From a bacterium (GTDB lineage Bacteria; Planctomycetota; J058; JAJDCP01), in NCBI GenBank assembly GCA_030428695.1, contig JAUIEM010000105.1, positions 1 through 25,146 of the forward strand: a DNA stretch of 25,146 bases, given 5' to 3'. The position numbers and the translations under genes are program-made. Positions 13,779 to 20,120 of the stretch are shown piece after piece (the stretch's first letter is position 1; each line of letters opens with the position of its first letter). The notes under the pieces are model-generated. The model was not told the origin of the DNA, searched no databases, and worked only from the letters and a program-made list of their open reading frames with translations.

Positions 13779-14462
13779 ATGACGAACACCCCGAACGAAG
13801 ACCTGCCGGAGTGGGCCGCGGAGACGCTGGCGAGCTTCAGGGCGGCACTCCCCGGGAAGTCCGCGCGGAAAGCCCTCGTGGCGTACCGACAACAGGTCGA
13901 GGCGCTGATCGCCGAGGCCCGCGCCGGCTATCTGGCGGGGGCGGAATCCGCCTGCGCGAAGGGCTGCAGCGCCTGCTGCCACCAGACGCTCGCGGTCGGG
14001 CTGGTCGAGCTGTGCGCGCTGTTCTTCGACCAGGAGGAGCGCTTCGTCCGCGAGGGCTTCCGCCGCACGTTGACGGCCGAGCTGCAGAAGCTCCTACGCT
14101 GGCACCGGATGGGGGCCGTGCGGGCGGTCGACTTCTCCCGGCTGCAGTGGAAGGAGTGGTCGCCCTGCCTGTTCCTCGGGCGGGACGGGCAGTGCACGGT
14201 GTACGCGGAGCGGCCGGTGATGTGCCGCAACCTCTTCTCGAAGCTGCGCTGCACCCAGGACCGCTACCTCGGCACGGGCTCGGAGACCATCGGCCAGCTG
14301 GCGCGGGCGATGCGCCGGGCCATCTTCCGGCATCTGCGCCTGGGCCGGTTCTCGACCCCCCGCCTCGACCTCGAGACCCACCAGTTCCTGCTGCCCCAGG
14401 GGCTGCGGTGGATGCTGGAGGAAGCGCCGCTGCCGGAGCTGCGCGAGGTGTTCCGCGGGTAA
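13779..14462 (+). CDS. YkgJ-family cysteine-cluster protein (putative zinc/iron-binding)
   Basis: 227 residues from the ATG at 13779, with GGAG 4 nt upstream. The frame is open back to 13500, but that part crosses the AT-rich inverted repeat and has no family-like sequence, so the inner start is chosen. The family signature C-x3-C-x2-C-C is at C59, C63, C66 and C67; four more cysteines follow at C130, C139, C149 and C158, with the typical CLFL...G.C.VY..RP..CR pattern between 130 and 150. Such clusters bind zinc or an iron-sulfur cluster in this family, but the biochemical role is mostly unknown. No membrane segment. Converges on the next gene with a 4-bp gap. It may have its own promoter in the upstream gap, none of which is convincing. 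Confidence 0.87.
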   Translation: MTNTPNEDLPEWAAETLASFRAALPGKSARKALVAYRQQVEALIAEARAGYLAGAESACAKGCSACCHQTLAVGLVELCALFFDQEERFVREGFRRTLTAELQKLLRWHRMGAVRAVDFSRLQWKEWSPCLFLGRDGQCTVYAERPVMCRNLFSKLRCTQDRYLGTGSETIGQLARAMRRAIFRHLRLGRFSTPRLDLETHQFLLPQGLRWMLEEAPLPELREVFRG

Positions 14463-14466
14463 GGGG

Positions 14467-16821
14467 CTACGGCGGACCCGGAGGATCGTCGCGCAGCCAG
14501 CGGCGCCACACCTTGAGGGAGGCCTTGCGCTCGGCCCTGGTCGCCCAGGCGTCGAAGCCGACGACGCGGCCCGGCAGCACCCGTAGCGCGGCCGCGGCGG
14601 CGTCGCGCAGGCCGGGGTCGGACGCCTCCATCGCCTCGAGCAGGGGCTCGACGGCGTCGGGCCCGAGCACCTCCGGCGCGCGCCGGGCGGCCAGGGCGCG
14701 CAGGCAGTGGGGGGCCTTGCGGTCTTCGAGCAGCCCGCGGACCTCGGTGGCGAGCCCGGCGCCGGCCTCGGCGGCCAGGCGCAGCCAGGCGGCGTGGACC
14801 TCCTCGGCGGTGCCGTCGCGCAGGCGCCGCGGCGCGACGATCGCCTCGAGGACCTCCCGCGCCCACGCTTCGCGCCGGTCCTCCGCGGCGACCAGCGCGA
14901 GCAGGCCCGGTACGCAGGCGGGCAGGTCGGCGGCCAGGATCCACCCGAGCGCGCGGTCCAGCTCGGCGATGGTGGCCGTCCCGCCGACCTCGGCGAGGGC
15001 CGCACAGGGCCGCCAGGCTCCGGCGATCAGCAGCTCGGGAGCCGGTGCCGGAGGCGGCTCCGGCGCGTCGTCGACGCCGGTCGCGATCCGCGCGGGGGGC
15101 AGGGCGGGGGTCAGCGCGGCGTTGTTGACCAGCGCGACGCGGTGCAGGAAGAGCAGCGCGAAGGAGGTCGCGATCGAGGCGTCCTGGCCCGGGCCGGGAG
15201 TGAAGTCCCGGTTCGCCTCGAAGCTGCCGTCCTCGTGCTGCAGCTCGAGCAGGCAGGCGCTGAGCCCGTCGTGCCAGTCGTACCCGTGGAGCGTCTCGAC
15301 GTTGAGCAGGTCGAGGGCCTTCTCGACGCTGTACAGGCCGTAGTACGCGAAGTCGCGGTTCCCCATGTCGGGCGCGCGGCTGTCGGACAGCGCCCACAGG
15401 GCCGCCAGCCCCTCGTTGACGGTCGCGTCCGCGACGAGGTCCGCGGGCGCGTTGCCGAGCCCGAGCACGTCCCGGGTCACCGCCAGCGAGGACAGGCCCG
15501 CGGCGGTCATGCTGCCGTACACGCTGTCCAGTCCGAGGCGCCGGATCAGCGCGTCGTCGCCCGCCATCAGATAGCCCCAGCCGCGCGCGCGCCGAGGTCG
15601 CAGGTCGCCGGGGACCGCGGTCTGCCCGGAGAGCTGCCGCCAGCCGACGGGCAGCGGCTCCCGCGGCGCCGCGACCTCCGCCGTGCCCGCGCGGTACCAG
15701 CGGTCGACCTCGGCCCAGAGGTCCGGCGGCAGCGCGAAGCCGCAACGCTGGACGCTGTGCAGCGCCAGGATCGCGAACTGGCTGTTGGAGTTGTCCCCGT
15801 AGTCCTCCCCGTAGATGTCGAAGAACTGCGGCCCGTAGCCCCAGCTCCCGGTCCCCGGCCGGCGCCGGCGCAGCAGCAGCGCGGCCAGGCGCCCGAGGGC
15901 GAGGCGGTCGGGGGAGCCCCGGCGCTGGTAGCGCGGCACGCTCCCCGCGCCCGCGGGCTCGCGGCGCAGGTCGGCGGCCTCGTAGGCCTGCGCGAGCAGC
16001 GCCAGCGCGTAGGTGGTGAGGATGCCGCTCCCGCCGTTGCGGCTCAGCGCGTCGACCGCGCGGACGGCCTGCAGGGCCAGGCTGTCGGCGGACTCCGCGC
16101 CGTGCAGCAGGGCGAAGCCGACCAGCGCAGAGGGTTCGGGGCTCTGGAACCCGCCGAGCTCCTGCTCCTCCAGCCAGCTCCGCAGGAAGCCGCGGGCCGA
16201 CGCGACCATCAGCGACTCGCTCGCGGCGAAGGAGGCCCGCCGCGCGGGCGCGCTGCGGAGGGTCTCGACGCGCTGCCGGACGCGCCCGTTCTCCGCCTCC
16301 CAGCGGCTCTCGAGGCGGAGCTCGAAGCGATCCAGGCCGCCGTGCCCGCGGTCGAGCGTGCACTCCCCGGCGATCAGCAGCGAGACGTTCCGCAGGTCGA
16401 GCGCGCGCACGGTCTCTGCGGCCAGGTGCACGCGGCCCTCGAAACGCAGGAGGAAGGGGTCGCTCCGGTCGCGGGTGAAGGCGAGGGCGCCGCGCAGCGC
16501 CTCGAGCTCGCCTTCCCACTCCCAGCGCCGCCCGCGCTCGACGGTCGCCGCGAGCAGCGCGCGCAGGACCAGCTCGTCGACGGCGTTGCGCGGCGCGAAG
16601 TGGCGTCGACGACCATCCCGGAGGTCCCGGGCGCGAACGACCAGACGCCTCCGGGTGCTGAGCTCGGGGATCGGCGGCTCGTCCCGCTCGACCACCCGCG
16701 TCAGCTCGAAGATGCGCGCGTCGTCTTCCGACTCCCAGCCCCAGGCCGGAGCTTCCTGGGCCCACAGCGCCGAAGCGCACAGGAGGAGGAGCAGGCAGCG
16801 GGGTGGCGTGATCTCTGGCAC
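14467..16821 (-). CDS. Secreted squalene-cyclase/prenyltransferase-like alpha-toroid protein with C-terminal HEAT-like repeats
   Basis: 784 residues from a GTG at 16821, with GAGG 6 nt upstream and a good promoter at the right distance; no ATG lies nearby. A signal peptide covers about residues 1-21. The middle, about 215-570, has repeated helix pairs of the alpha/alpha-toroid type (GILTTYALALLAQAY near 270, a WGYGPQ motif and DNSNSQFAILAL near 340, and DASIATSFALLFL near 550), as in squalene-hopene cyclases and prenyltransferase beta subunits. The cyclase DXDD acid motif is not visible, so it is probably not a terpene cyclase. From about residue 620 the helices look like HEAT repeats. Proteins of this kind are common in planctomycetes, usually without known function; a role in binding proteins or glycans in the envelope is a guess. 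Confidence 0.82.
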   Translation of the reverse strand: MPEITPPRCLLLLLCASALWAQEAPAWGWESEDDARIFELTRVVERDEPPIPELSTRRRLVVRARDLRDGRRRHFAPRNAVDELVLRALLAATVERGRRWEWEGELEALRGALAFTRDRSDPFLLRFEGRVHLAAETVRALDLRNVSLLIAGECTLDRGHGGLDRFELRLESRWEAENGRVRQRVETLRSAPARRASFAASESLMVASARGFLRSWLEEQELGGFQSPEPSALVGFALLHGAESADSLALQAVRAVDALSRNGGSGILTTYALALLAQAYEAADLRREPAGAGSVPRYQRRGSPDRLALGRLAALLLRRRRPGTGSWGYGPQFFDIYGEDYGDNSNSQFAILALHSVQRCGFALPPDLWAEVDRWYRAGTAEVAAPREPLPVGWRQLSGQTAVPGDLRPRRARGWGYLMAGDDALIRRLGLDSVYGSMTAAGLSSLAVTRDVLGLGNAPADLVADATVNEGLAALWALSDSRAPDMGNRDFAYYGLYSVEKALDLLNVETLHGYDWHDGLSACLLELQHEDGSFEANRDFTPGPGQDASIATSFALLFLHRVALVNNAALTPALPPARIATGVDDAPEPPPAPAPELLIAGAWRPCAALAEVGGTATIAELDRALGWILAADLPACVPGLLALVAAEDRREAWAREVLEAIVAPRRLRDGTAEEVHAAWLRLAAEAGAGLATEVRGLLEDRKAPHCLRALAARRAPEVLGPDAVEPLLEAMEASDPGLRDAAAAALRVLPGRVVGFDAWATRAERKASLKVWRRWLRDDPPGPP

Positions 16822-16850
16822 GGGAAGCCTCGAGCGTGGGAGCTCCCCTC

Positions 16851-16879
16851 AGGCTATGCTGCCGGTCGCGGGCGGTCAA
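16851..16879 (-). promoter_or_regulatory. Candidate promoter for the toroid-protein gene
   Basis: Minus-strand TTGACC (16879-16874), exactly 17 bp, TAGCCT (16856-16851). Transcription would start near 16844, about 23 nt before the GTG start. Confidence 0.5.
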
Positions 16880-16892
16880 TCGCACGCACGAC

Positions 16893-16904
16893 CCATACGT
16901 ATGG
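16893..16904. promoter_or_regulatory. Perfect 12-bp palindrome, possible operator upstream of the toroid-protein promoter
   Basis: CCATACGTATGG is identical on both strands. It is followed by GATCATACATAC, so CATAC or its complement GTATG occurs four times within 23 bp (16894-16916). The centre lies near -55 from the predicted start, where activators often bind. It is AT-rich against the background. Confidence 0.35.
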
Positions 16905-16920
16905 ATCATACATACAAAGA

Positions 16921-16944
16921 AGCGCCCCCTGGGGAAGGGGCGCT
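16921..16944 (-). terminator. Rho-independent-type terminator for the pilin-like gene
   Basis: AGCGCCCC / GGGGCGCT arms (8 bp) with an 8-nt loop, read on the minus strand, followed by TTCTTTG. It lies about 60 bp past the stop of the minus-strand gene at 17000. Confidence 0.5.
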
Positions 16945-16951
16945 CCAGGTC

Positions 16952-16985
16952 GGGCCCACCCCCCTGGGAGGACGGGGGCGGGTCC
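16952..16985. repeat. Second strong GC hairpin beside the terminator
   Basis: GGGCCCACCCCC / GGGGGCGGGTCC arms with one mismatch and one G-T pair and a loop of about 10 nt. No T-run follows, so it may assist termination or mark RNA processing after the pilin-like gene. Confidence 0.3.
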
Positions 16986-16999
16986 GCTCGTCTCTGATG

Positions 17000-17185
17000 C
17001 TACCCCGCGTCGCTCGGCTGGACGACCTCGACCGGAGTCTCTTCGTCGAGCTGGGGCGGGGCGTCGGTCTGGAACATGTAGACCACGAAGAGGATACAGA
17101 GGATCACCAGGACCGCGCCCATCGCCAGATATTCCGGCAGACCTTGTCCTTTGCGGCCGTTCGATCCTCTCATCCCCTGAAGCAT
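17000..17185 (-). CDS. Small Flp-like (class III signal peptide) pilin-like protein
   Basis: 61 residues from the ATG at 17185, with AGGAG 8 nt upstream. The N-terminus is short and basic, then KGQGLPEY: cleavage by a prepilin peptidase would fall between G13 and Q14, leaving Glu at +5 (E18) as in Flp and type IV pilins. One hydrophobic helix follows (about 20-41), then a short acidic, proline-containing tail. This closely resembles Flp/Fap pilins except that Pro stands where Val is usual (GLVEY). Flp pilins are assembled by Tad machines; none is in the window, nor is a prepilin peptidase. It could be a structural pilin, a minor pilin or a small membrane protein with a chance motif. A terminator follows, and it appears to be a single-gene unit. 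Confidence 0.7.
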   Translation of the reverse strand: MLQGMRGSNGRKGQGLPEYLAMGAVLVILCILFVVYMFQTDAPPQLDEETPVEVVQPSDAG

Positions 17186-17311
17186 GGTGTGGTCTCCTGT
17201 GTTTTCACGTGGAATTCGTCAGCAAAACGTGTGCCGTCTTGTCGGTGCATCCTCGGGCTCGCGGCAAGTCCCGCCTCTCGGGCCCACCATCGGCGTTGTC
17301 TGTCTGCGCCG

Positions 17312-17351
17312 TGTCAGAGTCCTGTCAGCAGCGTGTCAAGCCGGTCTGACA
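17312..17351. repeat. Three TGTCA boxes at 11-bp spacing plus an inverted copy
   Basis: TGTCA begins at 17312, 17323 and 17334, each 11 bp apart, about one helical turn, and the complement TGACA follows at 17347-17351. The box at 17334 extends to TTGACA on the minus strand, a perfect -35, but the hexamer 17 bp on is poor (TGACAC). The array lies 127-166 bp upstream of the pilin-like gene in a 216-bp gap and may be its regulator-binding region. Confidence 0.35.
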
Positions 17352-17401
17352 TCCCGCTGCCGATGTGTACGCCCTTTGGACACCATCGTGAGCCGAAAGG
17401 T

Positions 17402-18673
17402 TCACCCCTTTTTCTTCGGCTCGTCGTCGGTGAAGGCCGAAGGCAGGATGTTGAACGGCAGCACCTTGATCAGGATCGGGAGCAGCACCCCGCCGCCGGG
17501 CATCGCGAAGATGGCCAGCGAGGGGATGGTCTTGGCGATGTCGAGCAGCTGGGCTTTGACACGCAGCTGCTCGTCGGCCGAGAGCTTCGTGTGGGTCGCC
17601 TTGAGCAGGAGCTTGTTCAGCTCGACCGTCTCTTTGATCTCGACCGTGAGCCGCCCGACGTTCTTCTGCACGACCCCGCTGATGTGGGCGACCGAGATCG
17701 GCTGGTAGAGGGTGCGCTTGGCGCGGTCGAACAGGCTGGTGAAGAAGTGCCGCGTGCGCCCGATGGTCGTCACGTGCTGCAGGCGGGTGAAGTGCTCGGA
17801 GCCCGACTGGGCGTAGAGGGCGACCCGCACGCGGATCTCCATCAGCCGCTCGGGGATCACCTCGAGGTGCGCGGCGACGGTCTCGAGGTGCTTCCACTCG
17901 ACGTCGCTCAGCTCGCCATCGATCAGGGACAGCAGCATCATCTGCTCGAGGATGAGGTCCTTGGCCGCGGGCGGAATCGAGACGAGCTTGCGGCCCTCGA
18001 CCTTGTTGCGCAGGAGCGCCTGCTTCAGGCTCTTCTGCTTGAGCCGCGACAGGTTCGCGCCCGCGATACGGCGCGAGATCATCTGGCGCTCGGCCGAGGT
18101 CAGCTGCTTGTCGGCCCAGGCCAGGCCGATCAGCTGCTCGAGGAAGAACTCGCGCACGTTCTCGGCGGCCTTGAGGGTGTAGGCGGCGTCCTCGGCGGCG
18201 TCGTCGGGGTCTTCGAACACCTCCACCGCCAGGCTGCCCAGGGTATGGGTGTACAGGAAGTGCATGCCGTAGAACCCGCCTTCGGGCCCCCAGCGGGCCG
18301 TGAGCACGCCCTCGAGGAGGTCGGCGGCGGCGGCAGGGGAAGCGTGGCTGGCGAGCTGGGCGGCGTCGTTCTCGAACACCGCGCGGTACAAGCGCACGAG
18401 CGCACCGGGGGAAGCCTCGGCCCCGTACAGGCCCGCGAGGTCGCACAGGAGCTCGGCGGTCAGGGCGATGTACTCCTGCAGGCACAGCTCCGCCTGCACC
18501 TCTTCGCTCTCGAGCCGCGCGAGCAGGCTGCTGCGCCGGCAGGCGGAGCGGATCAGGGCCTGCGCGTCCTCGTCGCCCGGAGCCTCGAGGCGCGCGCTGC
18601 GCAGGCGCTCCTGCTGCGCGGGCTCGCTCCACTGTTCCCGCGCATGGCGCAGGCTCTCCGCCAACCAGGCCAT
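17402..18673 (-). CDS. TerB-like and LETM1-like domain protein
   Basis: 423 residues from the ATG at 18673, with GGGGAGGG about 6 nt upstream. Mostly helical. Around residues 150-275 are two stretches with the TerB pattern: GLAWADKQLTSAE and LSLIDGELSDVEWKHLE, each an acidic turn within a helix bundle as in tellurite-resistance TerB. The C-terminus (about 360-415) matches the LETM1 ribosome-binding-like core: an LSADE...DIAKTIPS stretch, a hydrophobic segment with MPGGG, LLPILIKVLP, and NILPSAF, then a basic tail. In mitochondria LETM1 is an inner-membrane cation/proton exchange factor; similar bacterial proteins are known, for example LETM1-related biofilm-associated proteins of Bacteroidota, but their role is unclear. 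It is probably cytoplasmic and attached to the membrane by the hydrophobic C-terminal part. It is divergent from the ABC ATPase across 108 bp. Confidence 0.78.
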   Translation of the reverse strand: MAWLAESLRHAREQWSEPAQQERLRSARLEAPGDEDAQALIRSACRRSSLLARLESEEVQAELCLQEYIALTAELLCDLAGLYGAEASPGALVRLYRAVFENDAAQLASHASPAAAADLLEGVLTARWGPEGGFYGMHFLYTHTLGSLAVEVFEDPDDAAEDAAYTLKAAENVREFFLEQLIGLAWADKQLTSAERQMISRRIAGANLSRLKQKSLKQALLRNKVEGRKLVSIPPAAKDLILEQMMLLSLIDGELSDVEWKHLETVAAHLEVIPERLMEIRVRVALYAQSGSEHFTRLQHVTTIGRTRHFFTSLFDRAKRTLYQPISVAHISGVVQKNVGRLTVEIKETVELNKLLLKATHTKLSADEQLRVKAQLLDIAKTIPSLAIFAMPGGGVLLPILIKVLPFNILPSAFTDDEPKKKG

Positions 18674-18707
18674 CGACGTCCCTCCCCACAGGCCCGAACT
18701 TCCCGGA

Positions 18708-18713
18708 AGTATA
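18708..18713 (-). promoter_or_regulatory. Candidate -10 element for the TerB/LETM1-like gene
   Basis: Minus-strand TATACT (5/6), 35 nt upstream of the ATG at 18673. The -35 region at 17-18 bp is GC-rich and poor. Confidence 0.4.
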
Positions 18714-18753
18714 GCGCGCCCGCCGATGCCGCGCACCGTACCCGCGAATGTGG

Positions 18754-18759
18754 TAGGCT
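18754..18759 (+). promoter_or_regulatory. Weak candidate -10 element for the ABC ATPase gene
   Basis: TAGGCT 22 nt before the ATG at 18782; no good -35. It shares the TAnnCT shape seen upstream of ribBA, the toroid gene and the cytochrome/SUMF1 gene. Confidence 0.2.
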
Positions 18760-18781
18760 GCGCCCGCGGAGGAGGCGACAC

Positions 18782-20053
18782 ATGGCCGAGCCCTGGGCGG
18801 TGCGGATGCGTGGGGTGGGGAAGCAGTACCGCATCGCGGCGCTGCAGGCCCGCAACGACTACTTCATCGACGCGCTGATGGGCTTCTTCCGCGGCCTGGT
18901 GCCGGGGCTGCGGACGAAGACGCGCAGCGAGAGCTTCTGGGCGCTGCAGGACATCGACCTCGACATCGGCGCCGGCGACACCGTCGGCATCGTCGGCCGC
19001 AACGGCGCGGGGAAGTCGACCTTGCTGAAGATCCTCAGCCGGGTCGCGGCACCGACCACCGGCGAGGTGCGCTACCGCGGCCGGCTCGCGAGCCTGCTCG
19101 AGATCGGGACGGGCTTCCACCGCGAGCTCAGCGGGCGCGAGAACATCTACCTCAACGGCACCATCCTCGGGATGCGCCGCGCCGAGATCCGGGAGCACTT
19201 CGACGCGATCGTCGCCTTCGCCGGCATCGAGCAGTTCCTCGACACGCCGGTGAAGTTCTACTCCTCGGGCATGTACGTGCGGCTCGCCTTCGCCGTCGCC
19301 GCCCACCTGCGCTCGGACATCCTGGTCGTCGACGAGGTCCTCGCGGTCGGCGACGCCGAGTTCCAACGCAAGTGCCTCGGGAAGATGCGCGACGTCGCGG
19401 CCGCCGGCCGCACGGTGCTGTTCGTCAGCCACAACATGGGCTCGGTGCGCTCCCTGTGCGAGCGGGCGCTGCTGCTCGAGACGGGCCGCATGGTGCTGTA
19501 CGGCGAGGTCGATGAGGTCGTCGAGCGCTACATGCAGTCCGCCGAAGGCCAGTCGGCGATCCGCTACGTCAATGTGCCGCAGCCCCAGGGGCCGACCATC
19601 GTGCGCATCGAGCTCGCCGCCGCCCGCTTCGCCCACGACGAGCCGGTCGGTCTCGAGGTCGCGGTCTTCACGCAGCCCGGCAGCCTGCCGAGCTACGTCG
19701 CCCTCGCGGTGCTGGACGCCGAGGCGAACCCCGTCTGCTTCTCCCGCGACTGCGAGTCCGACGAGCGGCTGCTCGAGGGGCGGCCCGAGGGGGAGCACGC
19801 GTACCGCGTCGAGATCCCGGCCGGCAGCCTGAAGCCCGGCGACTACTGGATCAGCTGCACGCTCTACAGCCTGTTCCCGAACCACCCCTCCGAGTACGGC
19901 AACGTCCCGGAGAACGAGGTCGGCGAGTTCATCCAGAGCGCCGATCGCGCCGTCGGCTTCGCGGTCTACGACAACGGCTCGGTGCAGAGTCGGCTCGGCT
20001 TCCCGTGGAAGGGGCTGAGCGGCGTGCGACCGCGCTGGGAGCGGGTGGAGTAG
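18782..20053 (+). CDS. Wzt-like ABC transporter ATP-binding protein (polysaccharide/O-antigen export type)
   Basis: 423 residues, ATG at 18782 with GGAGGAGG upstream. The N-terminal nucleotide-binding domain (about 1-245) is complete: Walker A GRNGAGKST with K78, signature YSSGMYVRL near 160, Walker B LVVDE with D184 and catalytic E185, and switch H217. The long N-terminal insert before Walker A and the VKFYSSGMYVRLAFA stretch are typical of the Wzt/TagH group, which energises export of O-antigen, teichoic acid and similar glycans. The C-terminal region (about 265-423) is a beta domain like Wzt_C, which in Wzt recognises the finished glycan. The Wzm-type membrane partner and glycosyltransferases that usually sit next to it are absent here; they may be elsewhere or the gene may be an orphan. 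The downstream histidine kinase gene starts 67 bp on. Confidence 0.9.
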   Translation: MAEPWAVRMRGVGKQYRIAALQARNDYFIDALMGFFRGLVPGLRTKTRSESFWALQDIDLDIGAGDTVGIVGRNGAGKSTLLKILSRVAAPTTGEVRYRGRLASLLEIGTGFHRELSGRENIYLNGTILGMRRAEIREHFDAIVAFAGIEQFLDTPVKFYSSGMYVRLAFAVAAHLRSDILVVDEVLAVGDAEFQRKCLGKMRDVAAAGRTVLFVSHNMGSVRSLCERALLLETGRMVLYGEVDEVVERYMQSAEGQSAIRYVNVPQPQGPTIVRIELAAARFAHDEPVGLEVAVFTQPGSLPSYVALAVLDAEANPVCFSRDCESDERLLEGRPEGEHAYRVEIPAGSLKPGDYWISCTLYSLFPNHPSEYGNVPENEVGEFIQSADRAVGFAVYDNGSVQSRLGFPWKGLSGVRPRWERVE

Positions 20054-20085
20054 AATCCGGCTCGCGCGACGGCCCTCGTCCCGGC

Positions 20086-20091
20086 TACTAT
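20086..20091 (+). promoter_or_regulatory. Candidate -10 element for the hybrid histidine kinase gene
   Basis: TACTAT (5/6) 30 nt before the ATG at 20121, without a recognisable -35. It would allow expression separate from the ABC ATPase gene. Confidence 0.3.
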
Positions 20092-20120
20092 GGCGGCAGA
20101 TCCAGCCCCCCGAGACGTCC

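Noticed and set aside
13449..13982. Minus-strand open frame of 177 codons ending in GPEGLEPSTYGL
   Set aside because: The C-terminal peptide is the translation of the antisense strand of the tRNA, a well-known false protein signature; the rest lies opposite the YkgJ-family gene and its gap.
16921..16985. CRISPR-like or transposon-end repeats from clustered hairpins
   Set aside because: Only two unrelated hairpins, no repeated spacer structure, no transposase nearby; a terminator fits the position after the pilin-like gene.
16013..18781. Plus-strand extension upstream of the ABC ATPase in the same frame
   Set aside because: The frame stays open by high GC through the toroid, pilin-like and LETM1-like genes on the other strand; the real start at 18782 has a strong ribosome-binding site and the family's N-terminus.
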